DNA of 64,000 bases from CAZFOB01 sp964520325 (GCA_964520325.1 CAZFOB010000002.1:62001-126000); one strand, 5' to 3'. Shown: positions 8,689 through 16,490, counted from the first letter of the stretch. Program-made: numbers and translations. Notes: generated by a model not told the origin, from the sequence alone.

Positions 8689-9463
8689 CGTCGATCACGC
8701 GCCGAGCCACGATGAGGAATCCCGTGTGGGCGACCATGCGGTGGTCGGGTCTGACCGAGAGGCCATCGACCGTCCATCCACGCTGCATCGTCTCGAAGGA
8801 CCGCACCATCGTCCATCCACGACCGAGTGCAGCGACAAGGTTCTGCACCTGCGGCACCGTGGGGACGAAGGAAAGCAGGATGCCCCCGGGGCGCAGGCAT
8901 CGGTTCACATTCTCGAGCGCACGCCACGGTTCGGTCAGATCGAAGACGACGCGGTCGACCTCGACGTTGATCTCGTCCTCGTAGAGGTCACCGATCTTCG
9001 CAACGAGTGTTCCGTAGTTGGGGTCGGCACCGATGTAACGCTCGATATTCTCCAGCGCCTTGGAGTGGAAGTCATCGCGGACGTCGAAGGTGTGCACGGT
9101 CCCTTTCGGTCCGACGGAGCGCAGCAGCGCAAGCGTGAGGGACCCGGATCCCGTGCCGGCTTCGAGGACGCATGCGCCCGGAAAGATGTCGGCTTCGATC
9201 AGGATGGGGCCGAGATCCTTCGGGTAGATGACTTGCGCGCCGCGCGGCATCTTGAGGACGTACTCGGCGAGCGTCGGACGCAAGACTCGCATCCGCCGCC
9301 CCATCGACGATGTGACCTCGCCCCCTTCTTCGCTGCCGATCACGACATCGTGCTCGAGTGTGCCGTGGTGGGAGTGGAAGACCATGCCGGATTCGAGCGT
9401 CACGAGGTAGCGGCGTCCCTTTCGATCGACGAGGAGCACCAGTTCTCCGTCGGCGAGCGTCAT
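8681..9463 (-). CDS. trmI: tRNA (adenine-58-N1)-methyltransferase TrmI
   Basis: It methylates N1 of A58 in the tRNA T-loop with S-adenosylmethionine. The 260-residue product begins with a small beta-barrel (DGELVLLVDRKGRRYLVTLE). The Rossmann domain follows, with the SAM loop VLEAGTGSGSLTLALLR, HTFDVRDDFHSKALENIERY and DRVVFDLTEPWRALENVNR. The start at 9463 gives an ATGA overlap with the upstream thiolase gene; the longer frame upstream of it is antifamily sequence. In many actinobacteria trmI lies close to arc, as here at about 5 kb. Confidence 0.93.
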   Translation of the reverse strand: MTLADGELVLLVDRKGRRYLVTLESGMVFHSHHGTLEHDVVIGSEEGGEVTSSMGRRMRVLRPTLAEYVLKMPRGAQVIYPKDLGPILIEADIFPGACVLEAGTGSGSLTLALLRSVGPKGTVHTFDVRDDFHSKALENIERYIGADPNYGTLVAKIGDLYEDEINVEVDRVVFDLTEPWRALENVNRCLRPGGILLSFVPTVPQVQNLVAALGRGWTMVRSFETMQRGWTVDGLSVRPDHRMVAHTGFLIVARRVIDDD

Positions 9464-10578
9464 GCCTTCCTCGACTTGTGAAGCTCGCCCATCCGGCAAA
9501 AGGCGCAGACGTCGCCCGGGGTGGGCATGCCGCAGCTCGTACACGCGTGGAGCTCGATGGGCTTCTGCTGCTGCACGAACTGGCTCTTCGCGCGCTCGAG
9601 GAATCCCAAGTAGAACGAAGACTTCGTCCCCGGTGAGCGCCTCTCGAGAAGATCGAGCGCCTCCTTGTAGCGGAGCTGTGTATTGCCGGAAACGAGCGGG
9701 CATTCCTCGACCTGATAATCGATGCCGCGCAGGAACGCGTACGCGGCGGTCTCGCGCTCGGACAGCCGATACAGCGGCTTGACCTTCTTCACGAAACCCT
9801 CATGTGATGCGGGAAGCACAGGCGATTGCCGGGCGAGGTACTCGCCCTCCCACCGCAGGACGTTGCCGAGGAGCACCGCGGCTTCGTCGTCGAGGTTGTG
9901 TCCGATCGCAACGACGTCGAAGCCGAGGTCGTAGGCTGACTTGGCGATCAGATGGCGCTTGGTCAGACCGCAGGCACCGCACGTTGGACGTCCAGTCGTC
10001 TTCGCGAGCCCTGGGATGTCGAAGTCGTTCTCATCGCGCACGTCGTGCTTGACGAGCTTGACGCCACGCGAATCGGCGAAGGCCTGTGAGATGCGGAGCG
10101 ACTCCGGGGCGTAATCCTCGCCCGTCCACAAGACGATGTGAAAACCTGTCGTGTCGTAGCCGAGCTCGATGAGCACGTCCCACAGCGCGAGCGAATCCTT
10201 CCCGCCGGAGATCGCGATGAGCACGCGATCCGTTTTGTCGAACATCGACTCGTGATGGACGGCCCGACGAACCTGCTCCCGGAAGAAGTGGATGAAGCAG
10301 TCCTTGCAGAACGCCGCGTTGTGGCGCCGCAACTCGATCGTGGCTTTGCCCCTGCAACTCTTGCACTTGGTGATGTTCTCCGCGCCACCGGAGATCACCG
10401 GGCGGATCTCGATCTCGTCGTCGGCCCCCACGAGATCTTCCCTCGTGAGCAGCTCTTCGCCACGGATGACGAGCACTGCTTCTGGTTCGATACCGAGATC
10501 GCGGAGCAACGCCTTGACGCGCAAGCTGCCCTCGATGATGACCTCGCGTTTGGGATTGCGGAGAACGACCCGTGGCAT
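9460..10578 (-). CDS. TtuA/NcsA-type tRNA 2-thiolation enzyme with an N-terminal ubiquitin-like sulfur-carrier domain
   Basis: The 372-residue protein appears to be a fusion. Residues 1-65 look like a ThiS/MoaD/TtuB ubiquitin-like fold ending in ...RPVISGG at 64-65. Residues 66-372 are a TtuA-family adenylating thiolase. It has zinc pairs C72/C75 with C91/C94, the PP-loop SGGKDS (124-129), the Fe-S ligands C200/C203 (PTCGACG) and C293 (EECP), and a C-terminal zinc site C346/C349/C358/C361. TtuA makes 2-thioribothymidine at position 54 of the tRNA T-loop, with sulfur delivered by the carrier's C-terminal Gly-Gly. Here that Gly-Gly is internal. The start overlaps the M50-like gene (TGATG) and the end overlaps trmI (ATGA). 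Confidence 0.85.
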   Translation of the reverse strand: MPRVVLRNPKREVIIEGSLRVKALLRDLGIEPEAVLVIRGEELLTREDLVGADDEIEIRPVISGGAENITKCKSCRGKATIELRRHNAAFCKDCFIHFFREQVRRAVHHESMFDKTDRVLIAISGGKDSLALWDVLIELGYDTTGFHIVLWTGEDYAPESLRISQAFADSRGVKLVKHDVRDENDFDIPGLAKTTGRPTCGACGLTKRHLIAKSAYDLGFDVVAIGHNLDDEAAVLLGNVLRWEGEYLARQSPVLPASHEGFVKKVKPLYRLSERETAAYAFLRGIDYQVEECPLVSGNTQLRYKEALDLLERRSPGTKSSFYLGFLERAKSQFVQQQKPIELHACTSCGMPTPGDVCAFCRMGELHKSRKA

Positions 10579-11606
10579 CAGGACGCCGCCATCTTTGTCC
10601 GGACGATCTCCTCGTCGAGCACTCCGCGCACGACGCCCTCGCCGTCGACGACCACGACGATCGGCGCCCGCTCGTTCGCGAGCTTCTCCAGTGCGCGGAC
10701 GAGCGAGGTGTCGGAGGACACATTGAGGTCGGCGCTCCAGGGGATCATCACATCGGCCACCTTCACACCAGGGATGGCGGGCGCCTGCGTGAGTACGCCG
10801 GTGAGGCGACCGTCGGATGAGACTGCGAACGGGCCTCCCGAGGCCGGCGCCTCCGCGTTGCCGTCGATGCGTCCGGTGAACGGACGCGCCCACGCGCCCG
10901 CGGTCTGTTTGTCCAGGGCATGGAGCGGCGAAGCGACGGCTGTGGCGGTCTTGCTCCGCACAACGACGAAGAGTCCGGTCAGCGCCAGCCAGAGGCCGAA
11001 TGCGGTTTCCGCGACGAGCTCGGGGTCTCGGAGCAGCAGGTAGGAGCCTGCAACAAGCGCGACCGCACCGGCGAGGCGGCCGAGGCGCTCGGTCAGCTTG
11101 CGACGCCGTCCGGCGGCGGCGACGATCTGGCCGCCGTCGAGCGGGAACGCAGGGAGAAGGTTCAGGGCCGCGATCGCGGCGTTCGCCAGACCGATCGTCC
11201 GCAGGAGACTACTCATCGAGGCGTCGGTCGTAGCCGACGCGAATAGGAAGGCCGCAGCCAGGACTGCGCTGACGATCGGACCCGAGAGAGCCGTCCAGAT
11301 ACGGCTGCGGCCGGTGCTCTCAGGCATCACGGCGACGTCACCGAAGATGAACACGCTCACGGCGGACGGCTGAGTTCCCGTGATGCGTCCCACAACGATG
11401 TGCGCAAGCGCGTGGACGAGCACGCAGACGAAGTAGGCCAGCAGCGTCACAGCACCGAGGCTCAATGCCGCGAGGAGTCCCTGGTCGCCGTAGGCGATGA
11501 ACGAGAGATGGGTGGCCAGCAGCGCGCCCGCCGGGAGCCACGATAGGTGGACGGAGAGCGCCGACCCGAGCGGCCGGCCCAACGCAAAGCCGCGAGTGGG
11601 TTGCAT
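10578..11606 (-). CDS. Site-2-protease-like (M50B) membrane protein with CBS domain and altered active site
   Basis: This is a 342-residue polytopic membrane protein of the M50B family. It has about six hydrophobic segments up to residue 225, then a cytoplasmic region with a CBS-type module (VADVMIPWSADLNVSSDTSL, then IVVVVDGEGVVRGVLDEEIV). Active M50 enzymes have HExxH and a distal Asp. Here the first motif reads H65-A-L-A-H69, so the catalytic Glu is Ala. The second motif, NLLPAFPLDGG with Asp157, is intact. I checked the codons at 11400-11414. It may be a non-cleaving relative, or may bind zinc and substrate only. It is first in the operon with the tRNA-thiolation gene. Confidence 0.85.
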   Translation of the reverse strand: MQPTRGFALGRPLGSALSVHLSWLPAGALLATHLSFIAYGDQGLLAALSLGAVTLLAYFVCVLVHALAHIVVGRITGTQPSAVSVFIFGDVAVMPESTGRSRIWTALSGPIVSAVLAAAFLFASATTDASMSSLLRTIGLANAAIAALNLLPAFPLDGGQIVAAAGRRRKLTERLGRLAGAVALVAGSYLLLRDPELVAETAFGLWLALTGLFVVVRSKTATAVASPLHALDKQTAGAWARPFTGRIDGNAEAPASGGPFAVSSDGRLTGVLTQAPAIPGVKVADVMIPWSADLNVSSDTSLVRALEKLANERAPIVVVVDGEGVVRGVLDEEIVRTKMAAS

Positions 11607-11629
11607 AGCGGAGCCCGTAGCCTACCATC
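11607..11629. promoter_or_regulatory. Very short divergent promoter, probably leaderless in at least one direction
   Basis: Only 23 bp separate the divergent starts of the M50-like gene (11606) and the solute-binding protein (11630). TAGCCT at 11618-11623 ends 6 nt before the plus-strand GTG. The overlapping TAGGCT on the other strand (11619-11624) ends 12 nt before the minus-strand ATG. Neither start has a Shine-Dalgarno sequence in this space. Confidence 0.4.
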
Positions 11630-12403
11630 GTGGCTTTGCGCTCCCTTGTTCTTGTGCTCGTCCTGATCGCGGGTGCGTGCACGCGTCCGCCCGGACGGAC
11701 GTCGTGCACCGGCACCTCGGTCGACCTGCTCGAGGGCGGAGAGCTGGTCCTCGGATCCGACCTCACCTATCCGCCGTTCGGCTATCACCCGACCGGCAAA
11801 GATCCCAAGGGCTTCGAGATCGATCTGGTGCGGGCCGTCGCCCGCGACCTCAAGCTCGAGCTCATCGTGGCCAACCGGGCGTCGGGGGCACTGATCACAG
11901 GAGTGTTGGCGCACCGCCACGACCTGGCAGCGGCGGGCCTGCGTGATACGGAGGAGTTGCAGGAGCAAGCGTGCCTGTCGGCACCGTACATGGACGCTGA
12001 TCTCGGGATCCTCACACCGAACCCCGACCCCCGTGACATCACCGAACCCGGCGACCTCGCGGGACGTACCGTCGCGGTGCTCGAAGGCAGCCGGGCGGAG
12101 GCGTGGGCGAAGGAGCATCTGGACGAGAGCGTCCTCGCGTCACTACCGACGACCGATGATCTGCTCGAGGCGGTTCTGCAACGCCAGGCTGAAGCCGCCA
12201 TCGATGACCTGGTCATCGCCAGGTTCGCTGCGAAGGAGTCGAAGGAGTTGGCCGTCGCGGCCTCGATCGGGACAGCAGAGAGCTACGTGCTCGCGGCCGC
12301 GCGTGACAACGGAGGTCTGATCGCGAGGGTCAACAAGGCACTCGCGCGATTGAAGGCGCGCGGAGGCTTGTCCGAGATCGAGGCAAAGTGGTTCGGGGGC
12401 TGA
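11630..12403 (+). CDS. Family 3 extracellular solute-binding lipoprotein
   Basis: This is a 257-residue periplasmic-binding-type protein held to the membrane by lipid. The signal peptide ends in the lipobox LIAGAC (Cys at about residue 17). The mature part has the SBP_bac_3 pattern: LVLGSDLTYPPFGYHP, GFEIDLVRAVARDL, LAGRTVAVLEGSRAE, then RVNKALARLKARGGLSEIEAKW. Relatives deliver polar amino acids to ABC transporters. No permease or ATPase is adjacent, so it is an orphan or acts as a sensor. The GTG start is set by the signal peptide. Confidence 0.9.
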   Translation: MALRSLVLVLVLIAGACTRPPGRTSCTGTSVDLLEGGELVLGSDLTYPPFGYHPTGKDPKGFEIDLVRAVARDLKLELIVANRASGALITGVLAHRHDLAAAGLRDTEELQEQACLSAPYMDADLGILTPNPDPRDITEPGDLAGRTVAVLEGSRAEAWAKEHLDESVLASLPTTDDLLEAVLQRQAEAAIDDLVIARFAAKESKELAVAASIGTAESYVLAAARDNGGLIARVNKALARLKARGGLSEIEAKWFGG

Positions 12404-12409
12404 GTGTGT

Positions 12410-13558
12410 TCAGACCAACCGGCTCGCCGCGTGACCGATGAGCTTCTGCGCCTCGTCGAGGATGTGGTTGCCGTACAGCGAACGCACGAGAGTGTCGTTC
12501 GCATGCCCGAGGAAGCGACCGACCTGCAGCGGCGAGAGCCTCAAGTCGAGCAGCTCTGTGGCGACGTAATGACGAAACGAGTGTGGGGTAATATGCCGCA
12601 GACCCGTACGCTTCAGTGCGTCATCGAGCCGCCGCTTAACGCTCCACGAGTTCCAACATGGCAGCGGCGATCGGGCTCCGGGACGCGTGTTCGATGGGAA
12701 CAGGAAGACTTCTGGATCGCCCGGCAATACTTCCGCGATCTGATCGAAGAATTCGATGGCGAGATGGAGAGTGCGGACGCTCGACGGTGTCTTCGGTCGC
12801 TTGAGCCGGCCCGCCACACGGTCGGCGCTCCACTCGATCCGTACGGAGCCCTGCGTCTCGCAGACGTGCTTCCGCTGCAACGCACAGATCTCTCCGGGCC
12901 GCGCTCCCGTTGCGATCGCGAATCTCAGGTAGAGCCACCAAGTCGGGTCGCGGCGGGCCTCTGCGTCCACGATGAGCTTCTCGAGCTCAATGCGCGTCGG
13001 TATGTCCTTGTCACTGACAGGCCGGATGCGATCGTCGGTACCGAAGAAGCCGTCATGATCTATCGACGAACGCCGCGAAGGTCGCACGACGAGGCAAGGG
13101 TTGGAGTCGCGCACAAGGATGCCGTTGCGAATCCCCCAGTCGAAGGCCTGCCGCAAGATGTTGTGCGACTCCTTCGCCGACTTCCATCGCAGTGCCCCGT
13201 AGAAGATCTCTAGCTCGAGTGGTCGAATGGTGTTCGCGTCGATCTGGCCGATCCGAGGCTTGATGTGAACACGAATGTGAATGCCGTACTGCTGGACGGT
13301 CGCCGGAGCGATGAACGGCTTCTTTGAGCGGTACCAGTTCTCACAGAGGGCGGCGACCGACGTGGGCCGTCGCGCCGCGGTCTGATCGTCAGCCCTTGCC
13401 AAAGCCCGAACGTCGAGAAACTCGTCAAGCGAACTCATCGCTAATCCGGCGCTGGTACCGCCGCCGACGACGACTTTGCCGCCGTGATCGCGCGCGCGCC
13501 AACGCCATCGCTTTCTGTGTTTCTCGATCTTCACTCCGCGATGGCTGAACGCTTGCAT
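12410..13558 (-). CDS. int: Phage-type tyrosine recombinase/integrase
   Basis: The 382-residue protein cuts and rejoins DNA by a tyrosine intermediate. An N-terminal arm-binding region (HRKRWRWRARDHGGK) comes first, then a SAM-like core-binding domain (about residues 65-150) and the catalytic domain. Active-site residues are in place: R220 (TGARPGE), a probable Lys in RPKTPSS, H326/R329 (HSFRH), H352 (FLGHAND) and Y362 (SLYGNH). It reads away from tRNA-Leu, with its start 142 bp from it. It lies on the 5' side of the tRNA, outside the repeat-bounded island, so its own element cannot be outlined. Confidence 0.93.
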   Translation of the reverse strand: MQAFSHRGVKIEKHRKRWRWRARDHGGKVVVGGGTSAGLAMSSLDEFLDVRALARADDQTAARRPTSVAALCENWYRSKKPFIAPATVQQYGIHIRVHIKPRIGQIDANTIRPLELEIFYGALRWKSAKESHNILRQAFDWGIRNGILVRDSNPCLVVRPSRRSSIDHDGFFGTDDRIRPVSDKDIPTRIELEKLIVDAEARRDPTWWLYLRFAIATGARPGEICALQRKHVCETQGSVRIEWSADRVAGRLKRPKTPSSVRTLHLAIEFFDQIAEVLPGDPEVFLFPSNTRPGARSPLPCWNSWSVKRRLDDALKRTGLRHITPHSFRHYVATELLDLRLSPLQVGRFLGHANDTLVRSLYGNHILDEAQKLIGHAASRLV

Positions 13559-13639
13559 CGGGTCTCCATGAGCGAACCGGTGTTCGTATCATGACGGTAG
13601 GTGATGACATCGAAGAAGGACGCATCGGGATTTCAGAAG

Positions 13640-13680
13640 TGGGTCACGAATGGGTCACATCGCGTGACCCATGTGACTCA
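13640..13680. promoter_or_regulatory. Iterated TGGGTCAC motifs between integrase and tRNA-Leu
   Basis: TGGGTCAC occurs directly at 13640-13647 and 13651-13658 and inverted as GTGACCCA at 13664-13671, with a partial TGACTCA at 13674-13680. The second and third form an 8-bp stem with a 5-nt loop. The position just upstream of int suggests an operator or recombinase/excisionase arm sites. It could also act on tRNA-Leu expression. Confidence 0.5.
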
Positions 13681-13699
13681 ATCGATATCATCGCCGCAC

Positions 13700-13784
13700 G
13701 TCGGAGTGGCGGAACTTGGTAGACGCGCATGGTTGAGGGCCATGTGGGAGCAATCCTGTGGGGGTTCAAATCCCCCCTCCGACA
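13700..13784 (+). tRNA. tRNA-Leu (anticodon GAG)
   Basis: The 85-nt cloverleaf is complete. The acceptor stem is GTCGGAG/CTCCGAC, the D stem GCG/CGC and the anticodon stem CATGG/CCATG. The loop TTGAGGG holds GAG at 13735-13737. A long variable arm (GGGA/TCCT) is typical of Leu, and the T stem is GGGGG/CCCCC around TTCAAAT. CCA is not encoded. Its 3' end is the anchor of the island, and antisense to it lies the end of the serine recombinase gene. Confidence 0.96.
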
Positions 13785-15415
13785 CGCACAGTCACCCACC
13801 CCCTCGCCTCGGCTCGCACCACGCGCCGGACGGGGTCGAATGTGAGGCTCAGGCCGAGCGACTCGTAGAGCTTTCGCTTCTCGTCGCGCTCGGCCGTCTG
13901 TAACGCCTCGCGGATGTCGGTCTGCAAGACCAACTCGCGCAGCTCTTTCCGTGTGAACTTGCGGTGCTCACGTGAATCGGCGACTACCTGCTCGGCAGCC
14001 ATGCGCTTGCCCTGGACCTCGGCTATCCAGGTCGTGACGACCTTCGGGTCGGCACCGGCTTCGAGAGCCGCACGGTACTTCGCGAGCTGAGCATCACAGC
14101 TCGCAAGGGTTCGGCGAGCACCCTCCACGCGGGCATCCTGCGGAGGGTCGTGTCGCTGCGCCGCGTCTAGCGCGTCCAGCGTCTCGTCGATGTTTGCGGG
14201 GTCGAAGCACCGGAGCAGCCAGTCGTCGAGCCGCTCAACGATGACGGCCTCGCCGACGCTCACCGAGAGTGGGTGCTCGATTCCCTTGCGGATCGCGTAC
14301 TGTTCGGGATAGCGGCAGCGGTACAAGTGACGGGAACCGTTGCGCTGTGATCCCATCGTGCGGCTGCACACGTCGCAGCGGATGAACCCCCGGAGCAGAT
14401 AAGTCTCCCGTGTAGCTCCCCGCTTGCCTGCGAGCGGGCGGTTACGGCCGGCGAGCATATGCGCCTGAGCACTTGCAAACAGCTCCGGCGAGACGATCTC
14501 CTCGTGCATGTTCTCCGCCGACCAAATCCAGTCGGCCGGATCGTTCCACCGCATTCGCGAGTTGTGGCCGAGCGCGACGTTATCGACATCGACCAGCTCC
14601 TCGTGCCGACCCTGACGGTTCCACACCTGCCGTCCTGTGTAGCGCGGGTTGCGCAGGATCGCGCGGACGGCGGACTTGGACCACGCGCCGCGGCTCGACT
14701 GCCGGTGACGGTTGCGCTCCGGGTCGTATCCGGACGGCGATGGGATGCCATCGCGCGTGAGCCCTTCGGCGATCGCGTAGAGGCCGGCGCCTTTCACGTA
14801 CTCGTCGAAAATGCGCTCGACGATTCTCGCCGCGACCGGGTCACGCGCGAGCTTGTGCAGACGCACGCCGGACGCGGCCTTGCTCGTGTTCGGGTGCGGC
14901 CCCGCGTCGGAGAGTCCGTACCCGTACGGCGGCCTACCGCCGAGAAAGCGACCCTCGGTGCGAGCCTGCGTGCTCATAGCTGTGCGGACGCGGATCTTGA
15001 TGCGGTTGCGTTCGCCCTTCGACATACCACCAAACAGGAGCATGACGAGGTCGTGAGCCTCCGAGCCTGGATCGACCCGGCCGCCGACCTCGGGCACCCA
15101 CAGCTCGACGCCCCAGTGAGTGAACACCGGAAAGACGAGCGCGAACTCCGCGCCCGAGAACGCGCGAGCCGGCTCGCCGATCACGACTGCGTCGAAGCCG
15201 CGAGCTTGGTCCGGTAAGACGTCGAGCAACGCGGACGCCTCCGGACGCCGGCGCCACGGCAACGCGCGCGACTGGCCGACGTCGAAGAATTCCCGAACGA
15301 CTTCGCCGCCGTGCGGTTCGATGAGCTGCGTTGCGCGCGCGAGCTGCCACGCTCGCGACGACTGGGGGTCTTGTTGATCTTCGGTGCTCGTTCGTAGGTA
15401 GGCCGCGAATCTCAT
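13766..15415 (-). CDS. Large serine recombinase (site-specific integrase)
   Basis: The 549-residue protein recombines DNA through a phosphoserine link. The resolvase domain (about residues 1-140) has S10 in YLRTSTEDQ and the Arg-rich MSKGERNRIKIRVRTAM. The recombinase domain follows (PPYGYGL, VERIFDEYV, RAILRNPRYTGRQVWNRQ). A zinc ribbon with CDVC...C (about 345-370) and a coiled coil (about 410-510) complete it. Length and order match phage-type integrases. Its last codons and its TGA stop (13766-13768) lie inside tRNA-Leu, antisense to the T-arm, giving the tail VGGGI. Its ATG overlaps the HTH gene's stop (ATGA). It is the only full-length copy among several remnants here. Confidence 0.95.
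   Translation of the reverse strand: MRFAAYLRTSTEDQQDPQSSRAWQLARATQLIEPHGGEVVREFFDVGQSRALPWRRRPEASALLDVLPDQARGFDAVVIGEPARAFSGAEFALVFPVFTHWGVELWVPEVGGRVDPGSEAHDLVMLLFGGMSKGERNRIKIRVRTAMSTQARTEGRFLGGRPPYGYGLSDAGPHPNTSKAASGVRLHKLARDPVAARIVERIFDEYVKGAGLYAIAEGLTRDGIPSPSGYDPERNRHRQSSRGAWSKSAVRAILRNPRYTGRQVWNRQGRHEELVDVDNVALGHNSRMRWNDPADWIWSAENMHEEIVSPELFASAQAHMLAGRNRPLAGKRGATRETYLLRGFIRCDVCSRTMGSQRNGSRHLYRCRYPEQYAIRKGIEHPLSVSVGEAVIVERLDDWLLRCFDPANIDETLDALDAAQRHDPPQDARVEGARRTLASCDAQLAKYRAALEAGADPKVVTTWIAEVQGKRMAAEQVVADSREHRKFTRKELRELVLQTDIREALQTAERDEKRKLYESLGLSLTFDPVRRVVRAEARGWVTVRVGGGI
13774..13785. repeat. att core 1 (tRNA-Leu 3' end, parent copy)
   Basis: CCCCTCCGACAC at the junction of tRNA-Leu and the serine recombinase gene. 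This is the intact parent of the repeat family spread over the next 24.7 kb. It is taken as the tRNA-side attachment site. Confidence 0.75.
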
Positions 15416-16137
15416 CGTTTCCGTCTCCCTTGCTCTCTCAGCACTTTGCGTGCTTCGTCCGTGAGTCCCCCGCCGACCCGGCCCTGCGTGGGGCGCGTGA
15501 GCATCCCTTTGCGTCGCGCGCCTTCGACCCGGTCACGTGCTTGCGTATCGCTGAGTCCCCACGCTGCCGCGAGTGTCTTGATAGGCGTCTTAGACTTCCG
15601 CCGCGCCGCCACGTACGCCGCCGCGATCTCCGCGTAATGCCGAGGGGGCAGGGAGCCGGTAGCGTCGGGCTTGCTCTTGCGGATGCGGTATCCGAGGTGT
15701 TCGACCTCCTCAGAGAAGTCCGCCTCGAGAACGCCACGCAGCTGTTGAATGTCGCTCCCCGGCCGGAGCTGGCGCAACTGCCGAGCCGATAGTCCTCCCG
15801 CCGGCAGGTCGGCACCTTCTCGCAGTCCGATCACGATCGCCGCAACGACGATCTCGCCGTCCTGAGGCACGCACTCGTACTCGACCTCCCACGGCGAGCC
15901 CCAACTTCTTCGCCCTTCCTCCGCCGACTTCGGTGGCGGCGCCGGACGCACCCGCACGATTCCATCTGCGTCCTTGAAGCGCTTTCCGACCGGTGGCAGC
16001 AGCCTTCGGACAACGTTCAACGTCGTCCGACGCTTTGCGAGGGACCAAACGCGCCTGAGCACCGGACCGGGACCAGGCGAGTCGTCGAGGGCCGGCAGGC
16101 TCCAGCCCGGTCGTGGGGTTCCGATGCGCTGAGGCAT
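15412..16137 (-). CDS. Hypothetical protein with C-terminal helix-turn-helix, element-encoded
   Basis: This 241-residue protein has no family I can name. Residues 1-140 are a mixed region rich in Pro and Arg. A likely DNA-binding segment lies in the last 75 residues (TLAAAWGLSDTQARDRVEGA, then RRKGMLTRPTQGRVGGGLT), with the feel of a winged helix. It overlaps the recombinase start, so both form one minus-strand operon. It may regulate or assist recombination. Confidence 0.65.
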   Translation of the reverse strand: MPQRIGTPRPGWSLPALDDSPGPGPVLRRVWSLAKRRTTLNVVRRLLPPVGKRFKDADGIVRVRPAPPPKSAEEGRRSWGSPWEVEYECVPQDGEIVVAAIVIGLREGADLPAGGLSARQLRQLRPGSDIQQLRGVLEADFSEEVEHLGYRIRKSKPDATGSLPPRHYAEIAAAYVAARRKSKTPIKTLAAAWGLSDTQARDRVEGARRKGMLTRPTQGRVGGGLTDEARKVLREQGRRKR

Positions 16138-16139
16138 AC

Positions 16140-16195
16140 CAATAGCGTACCGGATCGAGTCAACGGTGCAGCGCGCTATTGAATCGGTGCACCGT
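16140..16195. promoter_or_regulatory. Two interleaved 8-bp inverted repeats, probable repressor operator
   Basis: CAATAGCG (16140-16147) pairs with CGCTATTG (16174-16181), and ACGGTGCA (16163-16170) pairs with TGCACCGT (16188-16195). They lie between the divergent recombinase operon and the XRE gene, where a lysogeny-type switch would sit. Confidence 0.55.
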
Positions 16196-16241
16196 CAGAG
16201 GGGGTTCCCCATGGTCCGATACCGTGCCACGCTATCGACCT

Positions 16242-16490
16242 GTGACAACCATCACGCCCGATGAGCTTGTAAGGAAGGCGCGTGCCCGTCGCCGTCTGCC
16301 AGCGCCTCCCCTCCGCCGGGTCATTCGCGAGCGCGCAGGAGTCAGTCGGCGAGAGGTCGCCGAAGCTCTCGGCGTGACGGTGCCTTCCGTCACGCGGTGG
16401 GAACTCGGGAGGCGCGAGCCGCGAGCAGACCTTGCCGAGCGGTACGCGGGTTTGCTCGACCGCTTGATCGACGTCGGCGCCGGACAATGA
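16242..16490 (+). CDS. XRE-family helix-turn-helix regulator
   Basis: This is a small DNA-binding protein of about 82 residues. The HTH is clear: RREVAEALGVTVPSVTRWEL, followed by GRREPRADLAERYAGLLDRL. The GTG at 16242 is chosen because the family homology starts soon after; a TTG at 16179 would add 21 residues that cover the operator repeats. It is divergent from the recombinase operon and likely controls it. The stop overlaps the next small gene (ATGA). Confidence 0.75.
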   Translation: MTTITPDELVRKARARRRLPAPPLRRVIRERAGVSRREVAEALGVTVPSVTRWELGRREPRADLAERYAGLLDRLIDVGAGQ

